From: Allosalinactinospora lopnorensis
GTDB taxonomy: Bacteria > Actinomycetota > Actinomycetes > Streptosporangiales > Streptosporangiaceae
DNA length: 64,000 bases
Direction of reading: 5' to 3'
Assembly (NCBI RefSeq): GCF_000981225.1
Contig: NZ_LAJC01000014.1
Span: 1 to 64,000, forward strand
Position numbers and translations under genes: made by a program. The notes beneath the pieces were generated by a model. It made no database searches. It was not told the origin of the DNA and saw nothing but the letters and a program-made list of their open reading frames with translations. Numbering within the stretch: position 1 is the stretch's first letter; each line of letters starts with the position of its first letter. Below are positions 1 through 7,947 of this stretch, piece after piece.

Positions 1-1357
1 TGGCCACCCGCGCGGAGACCGCGGTGCGTGTGGGCGCGGACGCGGGGACGGCGCCGTCCAGGTCGTCGAATAACGCCGGTGCGTTGCCGGCGCGCAGGTC
101 GCGGAGCTCGCCGGGTTCGAAGAGGCGGATCGTGCCGTACTCCCCGTCGTATCCGGGGTCGCGGATGACCTCGTCGGCGCGCAGCCGGCGGATCGCCTCG
201 GCCAGCGCCGCGCTGTCGCGTTCCAGGTCCGCCAGCGGCACGTCGTCCAGGATCGCCAGCTCGGGGCCGTGGGCCGCGGTCAACGCGTCGATCTCCCGGC
301 GGACCCGCTTGCTCTTCGGCCCCACTCCCACGATCTCGCCGACGATCTCCGGCAGCGGGATGAGGTTGCGGAAGCCGGCCGCGCCCTGGGGACGCGCGGC
401 CTCGGCGCGGTCGGCGAGCGCCTCCACCCGGTGCAGCACCCCCACTGTCACGGGCTTGCCGCAGCTCGGGCAGCGGCCCTGGTGGGCGCGGGTCTCCGCG
501 GGATCCAGCCGCACCTCGCACTTGCGGTGGCCGTCGAGGTGGTACTTGCCCTCCTCCGGGAAGAACTCCACCGTTCCCTCGTAGCCGGCACCGCTCTCCA
601 GGGCGCGGCGGATGGCGAAGTAGTCCAGCTCGGTATCGAAAACGCTGGCCTCGCGCCCCAGCATCGGCGGGGAGTGCGCGTCGGAGTGGCTCACCAGGGT
701 GTAGCCGTCCAGCGCCGACACCCGCCAGTTCATCTCCGGGTCGCTGGACAGCCCGGTCTCCAGGGCGAAGATGTGCCCGGCCAGATCCCGGTAGCAGTCC
801 TCGACCGCGTCGAATCCGGCCTTGGAACCCAGGACCGCGAACCACGGCGTCCAGATGTGGGCCGGAACAAGGTAGGCGCCGTCGCCGCTCTCCAGGGTGA
901 TCTCCAGGAGGTCGCGGGAGTCCAGGCCGAGGATCGGGCGCCCGTCGGAGGCGATGTTGCCGATCTTGCCGAGCCGGCGGTTGAACTCCTCGGCCGCCGC
1001 GAAGTCCGGCATGTAGCACAGGTGGTGCACCTTGCGGGTGCGGTCGCCGTACTTGTAGATCGTCGAGATCTCCACCGAAAGCATGAAGCGCACATCGCTC
1101 CCGCACGTGGGCGGCGTGGCGGGCATCGTGCGGCGCAGCGTCCGCTCGTGCTCCGGGCGCAGCCGGTACAGGCCCGGCTCGGCCGGTTCGAGCACCTCCT
1201 GCAGGTGGGCGAACCAGGCCGGGTGCGTGAAGTCGCCGGTACCGACCACGCTGATGCCTTTGCGGCGCGCCCACCAGGTCAGATGCTCGATGTCGCAGTC
1301 CTTGCTGCAGGCGCGGGAGTACTTGGAGTGGATGTGCAGATCGGCGTAGTAGCGCAC
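1..1357 (-). CDS. EndoQ-like PHP-domain protein (3' end outside window)
   Basis: The reading frame enters from the left edge and starts at a GTG at 1357, so only the N-terminal ~452 codons are visible. The protein opens with a PHP metal-binding motif (DLHIHSKYSRA), followed by GTGDFTHPAW, the usual start of the endonuclease Q / TIGR00375 family. Further on, near residues 285-305, is a zinc-ribbon-like stretch (KCEVR ... CPSCGKPVTVG) followed by HRVEALADR, also typical of that family. Members nick DNA at deaminated bases or resemble UvrD-associated proteins. The role here is inferred from family only. It lies 52 bp upstream of the TetR stop codon on the same strand and is probably a separate unit. 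Confidence 0.75.
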   Translation of the reverse strand, partial: MRYYADLHIHSKYSRACSKDCDIEHLTWWARRKGISVVGTGDFTHPAWFAHLQEVLEPAEPGLYRLRPEHERTLRRTMPATPPTCGSDVRFMLSVEISTIYKYGDRTRKVHHLCYMPDFAAAEEFNRRLGKIGNIASDGRPILGLDSRDLLEITLESGDGAYLVPAHIWTPWFAVLGSKAGFDAVEDCYRDLAGHIFALETGLSSDPEMNWRVSALDGYTLVSHSDAHSPPMLGREASVFDTELDYFAIRRALESGAGYEGTVEFFPEEGKYHLDGHRKCEVRLDPAETRAHQGRCPSCGKPVTVGVLHRVEALADRAEAARPQGAAGFRNLIPLPEIVGEIVGVGPKSKRVRREIDALTAAHGPELAILDDVPLADLERDSAALAEAIRRLRADEVIRDPGYDGEYGTIRLFEPGELRDLRAGNAPALFDDLDGAVPASAPTRTAVSARVA

Positions 1358-1409
1358 GTTGTCTATCCTGCCAGCAGATCGCGGCCCCCGGGTCCGGCGA
1401 TCCGCTCGG

Positions 1410-2045
1410 CTACTCGCCGGAGGCCGCGGTGAAGAGCGGGAGCACTACCTCGTCGACGATGCCGGTGACGATCTCGTCGGGGACCGGTGCGCCGTGGGTG
1501 AGGAAGTGGAAGCGCATCAGCGCGTGGCCGGTCTCCAGCTGGCGGTCGGTGATCGCCCCCGCGTCCACCTCGCCGCGTTCGGCGGCCCGCCGGACGATCT
1601 CCCGCACGGTGCGCAGGCTGTTCCCGCGCGCGTGCGCGCGGATCTGCGCGGCCTGCTCCGGGTCCCGCAGAGCGTCGCTGAGCAGGCCGCGTATGGCATA
1701 GCCGGCGGGACCGGCGAGCTGATCGGCGGCGTTGCGGAGCATGGCCAGCAGGTCGCCGCGCAGGCTGCCCGTGGCGGTGGCCGCCTCGGGGTCGGGCAGC
1801 ACGTGGTAGACCGCGTCCATGACCAGCTCGACCTTGCCGGGCCAGCGGCGGTACAACGAGGCCTTGCTCGCCCGCGCCCGCTCGGCGACGCGTTCCATGG
1901 TCAGCCCCGAGTAGCCGGCCTGGGCGAGTTCGGCCAGGGTCGCCTCGAAGATGGCCGCGTTGAGCGCGTCGCCGCGCCGCCGGGGCCGCTTGCGGTGGTC
2001 GGCGGCGGTACCGGCTGCGGCGTGGGCGGCGTTATCGTTCGGCAC
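1410..2045 (-). CDS. TetR/AcrR family transcriptional regulator
   Basis: This 211-residue protein has an N-terminal TetR helix-turn-helix (residues about 45-70, TMERVAERARASKASLYRRW) and a divergent ligand-binding half. It is the last gene of a minus-strand unit: exporter (4668-6233), PEP-utilising enzyme (2098-4671), then this gene after a 52-bp gap. The position suggests it represses its own operon through the palindrome at 6259-6293 upstream of the exporter. The ligand is unknown; a substrate of the exporter is the obvious guess. The TetR call is secure and the target is inference. Confidence 0.88.
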   Translation of the reverse strand: MPNDNAAHAAAGTAADHRKRPRRRGDALNAAIFEATLAELAQAGYSGLTMERVAERARASKASLYRRWPGKVELVMDAVYHVLPDPEAATATGSLRGDLLAMLRNAADQLAGPAGYAIRGLLSDALRDPEQAAQIRAHARGNSLRTVREIVRRAAERGEVDAGAITDRQLETGHALMRFHFLTHGAPVPDEIVTGIVDEVVLPLFTAASGE

Positions 2046-2097
2046 TGCGGATCTCTTCTTCGTAGGGGTCGGCTGCGGAAACGAGCCTAGAGTCTCA

Positions 2098-4671
2098 TCA
2101 CGGGCTCCCCGGATGCTGCGGCGTCTCAGCTCCGTCGGCGGCGGTCACCCGGCCGCGGTCGCCGTCCACGGTCACCGGTCGGCCGTCGGTCAGCGTGGCG
2201 GTGCCGGTCGCCGACCCCATGACCGCCGGTATGCCGTACTCGCGGGCGACGATCGCGGCGTGGGAGCCCAGCCCGCCGGTGTCGACCACGACGGCCGCCG
2301 CGCGCTGGAACAGCGGCGTCCAGGAGGGATTGGTGTAGGGGCAGACGAGGATGTCCCCGCTGCGCAGCCGGCCGAACTCGGTCGGCTCCCGGATCACGCG
2401 CACCGGTCCGGTGGCACGCCCGCCGCCCGCGGCGGTGCCCGAGACCAGCGTGTCGGCGTCGCCGGCGGAGGCCGGGAACAGCGCCGCGGGGGAGATGAGC
2501 GGTACCCCGGCCATCTCCGCGCGCCGGGCCGCTCGTTCGCGGACGGCGGCCCGGAGCCGCTGCGCGTCCGCCTCCGGGAGCGCCGCGGGGTCGGGGAGTT
2601 CCGTCAGCTCCTCCAGCCGCAGATGCAGGACCTCGTCCCGTTCGCTCAGCACACCGGCACGGGCCAGCCGGGTACCCATCTCCAGCAGCGCGCGGCGCAG
2701 GGGCGGCAGCACCCGTGTTGCGTGGAAGTGCGTGTCCTCACGCAGGGCGATTCCGTTGCGTGCGGCGCGCACGGCACGCAGCGCCCTCTCCTGCGAACCG
2801 GTCCAGCGCAGCGCGCGGTGCTCCAGCAGGCGCCGCTGCGCCTGGCCGGCGCGGTCGGCGGAGGCGGGCTCGGGGGGATCCTCGACGAGGGCCCTGATCG
2901 CACCGAGGACGACCTCGGGGGCGTCACTCCAGGTGGGGGCGGAGAGCAACAGCGGACTGGCCGTTTCGCGGTGCCCGTACTCGGCGAGGAAGCCGTCCAG
3001 GGCGGCGCGGAAGTCCGCGAACGCGGGGGCGCGGTGCACGCGCTCCGCCAGAGCCTCCGCCTCGTACTCGGCGAAGGCCGCGCGCAGGTCGGGGTCGCGG
3101 CGTACCTGCCTCGCCAGCGCGTCCAGCGCGCGGTTGGCGTCCTCGGTGCGGGTCGGCGCGCCCAGGATCAGCGAGGGAAACAGCGCGCCCAGCCCCAGCA
3201 GCGTCACCATCAGGCGCAGCCGCAGCAGGCCGACCCCGGCCCGCGGCAGGTAGTCGATCCGCAGGTCGGTGATGATGTTCAGCACCTCCAGCCCATAGCG
3301 GGGCAGTCGGACCAGCTCCGGCCAGGTGAGGGCGGCCGGGTCGCGCTCGGCCAGTTCCCGGGCGCGCCGCTGGAACTCCGCGAACCGCGGATCGCACGTC
3401 CATTCGGCGGGATCGTAGCGCCGGATCCGGGGCAGCAGCCGGGCGGGCGCACTCAGCACCCGGCGCGTGAGCTGCGGCGACGGCGGAACGAAGCGGTCCA
3501 CCACCCCGTCCACCTCGGGCACCACGTCGGCGAGATCCGCTCGCAGCCCGGGCATCTCGTCCAGCATCCGGGTGACCATCCGGCCCAGGCCCGGCAGCGT
3601 CCACGCGCTCATGTCGAGCGGATAGGGGCGGTAGGGGAACATCTCGATGATCTGCGGCCCGGTGATCCGCTGGATGCGGTTCAACCGCACCGGAGGGGGC
3701 GGGACGGCTGTCATCGGCCGCGCCTGGAGCAGCCAGACCTCGCCGTCGGCGTGTGCCCACTCCATGTCCTGCGGGCGGCCGAAGCGCTCGGCGACCGCTG
3801 TGCCGAGCTCCGCCAGTTCGGCCAGCACCCCTTGGGACAGCCGGTCCCGGCCGGGCGCCTGTGTGGTGTCGTGGGTGACGCCCCCGCCGGCGGCGCCGCG
3901 GACGACGACCTCGCGCTGCCCTGGGCGCCACTCGCGGACCCGCCCGCGCGGGTCCAGCACGTAGCGGTCCGGTGTGACCAGGCCGGAGACGACGGCCTCG
4001 CCGAGTCCGCTGCCGGCCTCCAGGACGATCTCGCCGCGTGCACCGGTGACCGGGTTCGCGGTGAGCATCACCCCTGCTGTCTCGGCCTGCACCATGGTCT
4101 GCACCACCACGGCGATCCGCACCTCGCCGGAGTCGATGCCGCGGCGGCGCCGGTAGGCGATGGCGCGCTCCGTCCACAGCGACGCCCAGCAGTTCCGCAC
4201 CGCGTCGAGAACCGCCTCCGCGCCGATGACGTTGAGGTAGGTGTCCTGCTGGCCGGCGAACGCGGCGCCGGGCAGGTCCTCGGCGGTGGCACTGGACCGT
4301 ACCGCCACCGGGCCCGCGCCGAGGCCCGCGTAGGCGTCGGCGATCGCGGAGCGCACGTCCTCCGGGATCCCGATCCCCGCGAACTCCGCCCGGATCGCCT
4401 CGCCGGCGGAGGCGCCGGCCGCGTCCGCCGCGAGATGGGCGTCGATGCGGTCGGAGAGCCCGGTGCGCTCAACGGCCGCGGCGTAGGCGTCCGTCGTGAC
4501 GACGAAACCGTCGGGGACCCGGTAGCCGGCCCGGACGAGCTCGCCGAGGTTGGCGCCCTTGCCGCCGGCGCGCTGCAGGTCCGCCGAGCCGAAAGCGCGC
4601 AGCGGGGCGGCGAACCGGTGTCCGGCGGGAGCCGCGGCCCCGGTGGCGGTCTCACGGGGCGTTTCGGTCAT
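2098..4671 (-). CDS. Rifampin phosphotransferase-like / PEP-synthase-like enzyme
   Basis: This 857-residue protein has the three-part layout of PEP-utilising phosphotransferases. An N-terminal ATP-grasp domain (GGKGANLGELVRAGYRVPDGF, then AVRSSATAEDLPGAAFAGQQ) covers residues ~15-320. A long middle domain covers ~330-740. A C-terminal swivelling His domain has the phosphohistidine near residue 804 in GGLGSHAAIVAREYGIPAVMG. Length and order match Rph, which inactivates rifamycins by transferring the beta phosphate of ATP. The middle, substrate-binding part is the least conserved, so another small-molecule substrate is possible. Its ATG overlaps the stop of the exporter gene by 4 bp (ATGA), so the two are translationally coupled. 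An efflux plus inactivation pair under TetR control suggests antibiotic or xenobiotic resistance. Confidence 0.75.
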   Translation of the reverse strand: MTETPRETATGAAAPAGHRFAAPLRAFGSADLQRAGGKGANLGELVRAGYRVPDGFVVTTDAYAAAVERTGLSDRIDAHLAADAAGASAGEAIRAEFAGIGIPEDVRSAIADAYAGLGAGPVAVRSSATAEDLPGAAFAGQQDTYLNVIGAEAVLDAVRNCWASLWTERAIAYRRRRGIDSGEVRIAVVVQTMVQAETAGVMLTANPVTGARGEIVLEAGSGLGEAVVSGLVTPDRYVLDPRGRVREWRPGQREVVVRGAAGGGVTHDTTQAPGRDRLSQGVLAELAELGTAVAERFGRPQDMEWAHADGEVWLLQARPMTAVPPPPVRLNRIQRITGPQIIEMFPYRPYPLDMSAWTLPGLGRMVTRMLDEMPGLRADLADVVPEVDGVVDRFVPPSPQLTRRVLSAPARLLPRIRRYDPAEWTCDPRFAEFQRRARELAERDPAALTWPELVRLPRYGLEVLNIITDLRIDYLPRAGVGLLRLRLMVTLLGLGALFPSLILGAPTRTEDANRALDALARQVRRDPDLRAAFAEYEAEALAERVHRAPAFADFRAALDGFLAEYGHRETASPLLLSAPTWSDAPEVVLGAIRALVEDPPEPASADRAGQAQRRLLEHRALRWTGSQERALRAVRAARNGIALREDTHFHATRVLPPLRRALLEMGTRLARAGVLSERDEVLHLRLEELTELPDPAALPEADAQRLRAAVRERAARRAEMAGVPLISPAALFPASAGDADTLVSGTAAGGGRATGPVRVIREPTEFGRLRSGDILVCPYTNPSWTPLFQRAAAVVVDTGGLGSHAAIVAREYGIPAVMGSATGTATLTDGRPVTVDGDRGRVTAADGAETPQHPGSP

Positions 4672-6233
4672 GGAGCACTCCTTGTGTCGGTCCCCTCGGG
4701 GGTGGCTGCGAGGTGGGCGGTGGTGCGCAGCGGGCGTGCCGGCAGCGCGAGGGTGAGCAGGAACGCGAGGGCGAGCAGAGGGGTCACGTACCCGAACACC
4801 GGCGGGACCGCTTGGCCGAACGCCACCGCGACGGCCTCCTGCGCGCCGGACGGGAGGCTCGCGACGGCCTCCGGGGAGAGCGAGCCGACGCCGCCCGCCC
4901 GGTCGGCGAGGTCGGCGGGAAGCCGGTCGGTGAAACGCAGCGTGATCAGCGTGCCGACCACCGCCACGCCGGCGGAGGCGCCGATCTGCCGCAGGAAGGT
5001 CACCGTGGAGGTGGCGGCGCCGAGGTCGGCGTGCGCGGCGCTGTTCTGGGCGACCAGTGTCATGACCTGCATGACGAGTCCCAGGCCGAGCCCTATCAGC
5101 AGCATCGCGGCGGCCGCGGCGGCCAGGGTGCTCGTGGGGCCCAGCGCCGCCAGCAGGGCCAGGCCGAGCGCCGCCACGGCCGTTCCGGCGATCGGGTACG
5201 CCCTGTAGCTCCCGGTCCGGCTGATACGGCGCCCGGAGAGCGTCATGGTGAGGATGGCTCCGCCCATCAGCGCGGTGACCAGCACACCTGCTCGGGTCGC
5301 GGTGGTGCCCAGCGCGATCTGCAGGAAGGCCGGCATGTAGCTGACGGCGCCGAACATCGCGAAGCCGATGAGGAAGCTCACGGCGGCGGGGATCGTGAAA
5401 GCGCGGTCCCGGAACAGGTGGAGCGGGATGATCGGATCGGCGGCGTGGCGCGCCGTGAGGAGCCAACCCGCGCCGGCGCCCAACGTCACCGCGGCCGCGG
5501 TGGTGACGAGCCAGCCGGGGCGGTGCTGTCCGGCCGTGCTGAGGAGCAGTACGGGGCCGGTGACCGCGGTGGCGAGGCAGAGCGCGCCGGCGTAGTCGAT
5601 CGGAGCGCGTTGCGGAGGGGACGGCAGGCGGCGCAGGGTGCGGGTCACGGTGAGCAGTGCGAGGGCGCCGAACGGGGCGTGGAGGACGAAGATCCAGCGC
5701 CACGTCAGCAGGTCGACGAGGAGCCCGCCGACCAGCGGGCCGGCGATCGCTGCGACGATGAAGGCCGACCCGAGGAGGCCGAGGTAGCGGCCTCGTTCAC
5801 GCGGGCTGACGATCTCGCCGAGGATCGCCTGCGCGCCGATCATCAGCCCGCCGCCGCCCGCCCCCTGCACCGCCCGGGCCGCGATGAGCCACGGCATCGA
5901 GGGCGCCAGGGCGCACAGCGCGGCGCCGGCCACGAACACGCCGATCGCGGCCTGCAGCACGGGTCGGCGGCCGAACCGGTCGCCGAGCTTGCCGTAGAGC
6001 GGCATGACCGCGGTGGCGGCGACGAGATAGGCGGTGATCACCGCGGACATCCGGTCCAGGCCGCCCAGGTCCCCGGCCACCGCGGGCAGCGCGGGCGCCA
6101 TGATCGTCTGGTCCAGGGCTCCGAGCAGCATCGTCAGCATCAGCCCGGGCAGCACCCGGCCGATCCGTAGACCTTCGTCGGCCGGGCCGGTCCGCGCCGC
6201 AGCGGGAGGAGGCTGCGTGGAGCGGCGTGGCAT
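4668..6233 (-). CDS. DHA2-type MFS multidrug exporter
   Basis: This 521-residue integral membrane protein has about 14 hydrophobic segments and the major-facilitator motif A (GKLGDRFGRRPVLQAAIG) after helix 2. It also has LGALDQTIMAPALPAVAGDLG in helix 1 and the helix-5 antiporter region (GPLVGGLLVD). These features match drug:proton antiporters of the DHA2 (EmrB/QacA-like) family. It is the first gene of the exporter / phosphotransferase / TetR unit. A 35-bp palindrome begins 26 bp upstream of its ATG and is the likely TetR operator. The exported compound cannot be read from sequence. Confidence 0.9.
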   Translation of the reverse strand: MPRRSTQPPPAAARTGPADEGLRIGRVLPGLMLTMLLGALDQTIMAPALPAVAGDLGGLDRMSAVITAYLVAATAVMPLYGKLGDRFGRRPVLQAAIGVFVAGAALCALAPSMPWLIAARAVQGAGGGGLMIGAQAILGEIVSPRERGRYLGLLGSAFIVAAIAGPLVGGLLVDLLTWRWIFVLHAPFGALALLTVTRTLRRLPSPPQRAPIDYAGALCLATAVTGPVLLLSTAGQHRPGWLVTTAAAVTLGAGAGWLLTARHAADPIIPLHLFRDRAFTIPAAVSFLIGFAMFGAVSYMPAFLQIALGTTATRAGVLVTALMGGAILTMTLSGRRISRTGSYRAYPIAGTAVAALGLALLAALGPTSTLAAAAAAMLLIGLGLGLVMQVMTLVAQNSAAHADLGAATSTVTFLRQIGASAGVAVVGTLITLRFTDRLPADLADRAGGVGSLSPEAVASLPSGAQEAVAVAFGQAVPPVFGYVTPLLALAFLLTLALPARPLRTTAHLAATPEGTDTRSAP

Positions 6234-6258
6234 GGCGGCCTCCGTGGGCGCGGGGCTG

Positions 6259-6293
6259 TTCCCTTTAGAGAACGGTTAGTTCTCTGAAGGGAA
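6259..6293. promoter_or_regulatory. Palindromic operator of the exporter unit
   Basis: Two 15-base arms, TTCCCTTTAGAGAAC (6259-6273) and GTTCTCTGAAGGGAA (6279-6293), are reverse complements with one mismatch and are separated by GGTTA. The site lies 26 bp upstream of the exporter start, where a TetR dimer, or two dimers, would block transcription. The TetR encoded at the end of the same unit is the natural candidate. Confidence 0.7.
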
Positions 6294-6504
6294 TCTACTT
6301 CTCCCGACTAAGAAACGCAACGTTCACTCGGTGGTCATCGGCCGGTACGCCCCGGGTGCGGCCCGGTTCCCTCCGTCCGCGCGGGGACGCACGCTGCTCC
6401 ACTGCCGGCCCGGAGCCGGAGGAACCCGTCCGGCATGACCGAAGAGCCGCTCCCCCCGCGTTTTCCGGCCGGAAAAGACCGGGTGGCCGCCGCTGCCTCT
6501 CTGC

Positions 6505-6510
6505 TACCGT
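6505..6510 (+). promoter_or_regulatory. -10 box for the leaderless thrS leader transcript
   Basis: TACCGT fits the actinobacterial TANNNT -10 consensus. It ends 7 bases before the ATG at 6518, so transcription would start at or next to that ATG and give a leaderless mRNA. No clear -35 box is visible. Confidence 0.4.
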
Positions 6511-6517
6511 TAACGGC

Positions 6518-6568
6518 ATGAAGCGCGCTGCCGCGACGACGACGCCGGAGAGTGTCCCGGCGCGCTGA
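6518..6568 (+). CDS. Threonine-rich leader peptide (attenuator)
   Basis: A 16-codon open reading frame encodes MKRAAATTTPESVPAR, with three consecutive ACG threonine codons at 6536-6544. It ends 10 bases before a perfect GC hairpin (6579-6606), and the next gene (6648) encodes a threonyl-tRNA synthetase-like protein. Run-of-cognate-codon leader peptides ahead of a terminator are the hallmark of ribosome-mediated attenuation. Ribosomes stalling at ACG when charged tRNA-Thr is scarce should favour readthrough into the synthetase gene. Supporting RNA pairings are CGCCGG (6543-6548) with CCGGCG (6557-6562), and a CCCGG stretch near 6557 that could pair with the hairpin's CCGGG. The function is inferred and the codons are seen directly. 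Confidence 0.65.
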   Translation: MKRAAATTTPESVPAR

Positions 6569-6578
6569 CCGATGTCTT

Positions 6579-6606
6579 AAGCCCCGGGGCGAGTGCCCCG
6601 GGGCTT
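6579..6606 (+). terminator. Attenuator hairpin upstream of the thrS-like gene
   Basis: A perfect 12-bp stem, AAGCCCCGGGGC and GCCCCGGGGCTT, closes a GAGT loop. It lies between the threonine leader peptide and the synthetase gene. There is no U tract, as is common for actinobacterial terminators. Confidence 0.65.
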
Positions 6607-6647
6607 CGTAGTGCGGTCACTCGTCCGATACCCGCGAGGAGACCGCC

Positions 6648-7877
6648 GTGCACGACCACCGCAGGCTCGGCCGCGAGCTGAACCTGTTCGACACCGACCC
6701 CCTGATCGGCGCCGGACTGCCGTACTGGCTGCCCGACGGCGCGACCGTGCGGCACACCCTGGAGGAGTACGTCCGCACCGCCGAACGGCGGGCGGGCTAC
6801 CGGCACGTGTACTCGCCGGTGCTGGGCAAGCGGGAGCTGTACGAGATCTCCGGGCACTGGTCGCACTACAGCGACGACATGTTCCCCCCGATGGATCTGG
6901 GGGCGGAGCAGGTGGTGCTGCGGCCGAGCCTGTGTCCGCACCACGCGGTGATCTACCGGTCCCGCTCCCACAGCTACCGCGAACTGCCCCTGCGCATGGC
7001 CGAACTGGGCGGCATGTACCGCTCCGAGCCGTCGGGCGTGCTCGGCGGGTTGACCCGCGTCCGGGCGATCCAGCTCAACGACGCGCACGTCTTCTGCACC
7101 CCGCACCAGGTCGCCGACGAGGCGCAGGCGGCCCTGGAGATGATCCGCCGAGCCCACGAGGCGCTGGGCATCACTCCGGCCCGCTACCGGCTCTCCCTGC
7201 CCGGACCCGGCGGGAAGTACGTCGCCGCCCCCGCGATGTGGCAGCGGTCCACCGCTCTGCTGACCGCTGTCCTGGACCGCTCCGGCCTGCCCTACGAGGC
7301 GGTCGAGGGAGAGGCCGCGTTCTACGGCCCCAAGATCGACATCCAGGTCGTCGACAGCGCCGGCCGGGAGTCGACCCTGTCCACCGTCCAGGTCGACTTC
7401 CACCAGCCCGAGCGGTTCGGCCTGCACTACATCGGCGCGGACGGCGCGAAACACCGGCCGGTCATGCTGCACCGCAGCATCATCGGCAGCGTGGAGCGAG
7501 CCGTCGCCCACCTCGTCGAACAGCACGGCGGCGCCTTCCCCGCCTGGCTCGCCCCCGTCCAGATGGTGATCCTCCCGATCTCCGAGGCCGAGCTGCCCGA
7601 CGCCGCGGCGTTCGCCCGGCGATGCGCCGGCCTCGGGCTGCGGGCGGAGATCGCCGAACCGGAACGCGGCAGCCTGGGCTCCCGTATCAGGCAGGCCCGC
7701 CTTGTGCCTTACCAGGCCGTCATCGGCGCCAAGGAGGCCGCCGCAGACCGTATCGCCCTGCGCCTGCGCGACGGGCGCCGCCTCGATCCACAGCCGGCCG
7801 GCGACGTCCTCGCCCGCATTGGCGCTCTCATCGACGCGCACAGCACCGACCTGTGGGACGGCGCCGCATGCTCGTAG
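6648..7877 (+). CDS. Threonyl-tRNA synthetase-like protein without editing domain
   Basis: This 409-residue class II synthetase core starts at GTG with GAGGAG 6 bases upstream. It runs from FDTDPLIGAGLPYWLPDGATVR through the ThrRS catalytic domain into a C-terminal anticodon-binding domain (from ~300, LAPVQMVILPISEAE). The zinc-ligand positions of ThrRS are recognisable: SLCPHHAVIYRSR, NDAHVFC, and LHRSIIGSVERAV. Canonical ThrRS is ~640-680 residues. The TGS and N2 editing domains are absent here, so the enzyme cannot clear mischarged Ser-tRNA-Thr itself. Such compact second copies can act as backup or inhibitor-resistant synthetases. A leader peptide and hairpin directly upstream suggest induction by threonine starvation or ThrRS inhibition. 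Confidence 0.85.
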   Translation: MHDHRRLGRELNLFDTDPLIGAGLPYWLPDGATVRHTLEEYVRTAERRAGYRHVYSPVLGKRELYEISGHWSHYSDDMFPPMDLGAEQVVLRPSLCPHHAVIYRSRSHSYRELPLRMAELGGMYRSEPSGVLGGLTRVRAIQLNDAHVFCTPHQVADEAQAALEMIRRAHEALGITPARYRLSLPGPGGKYVAAPAMWQRSTALLTAVLDRSGLPYEAVEGEAAFYGPKIDIQVVDSAGRESTLSTVQVDFHQPERFGLHYIGADGAKHRPVMLHRSIIGSVERAVAHLVEQHGGAFPAWLAPVQMVILPISEAELPDAAAFARRCAGLGLRAEIAEPERGSLGSRIRQARLVPYQAVIGAKEAAADRIALRLRDGRRLDPQPAGDVLARIGALIDAHSTDLWDGAACS

Positions 7878-7947
7878 CCGGCGACAGCTCAACACCTGCC
7901 GCCGCCCGGGACGAGGCGCCGGTGCGCGCGGCGGCGTACTGCGCGGC

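Noticed and set aside
1951-5208. A 1085-codon open frame on the plus strand opposite the phosphotransferase and exporter genes
   Set aside because: It is Gly/Arg/Gln-rich, has no recognisable motif, and lies antisense to two well-supported genes. High G+C removes stop codons from the complementary frames.
6480-6650. T-box riboswitch upstream of the thrS-like gene
   Set aside because: No T-box consensus or specifier-loop architecture is visible. The Thr-codon leader peptide and simple hairpin fit attenuation better.
7898-7935. GC-rich inverted repeat between the convergent thrS-like and persulfide dioxygenase genes as a terminator
   Set aside because: The 8-bp stem has a 22-base loop and is no better than expected by chance in such G+C-rich DNA.
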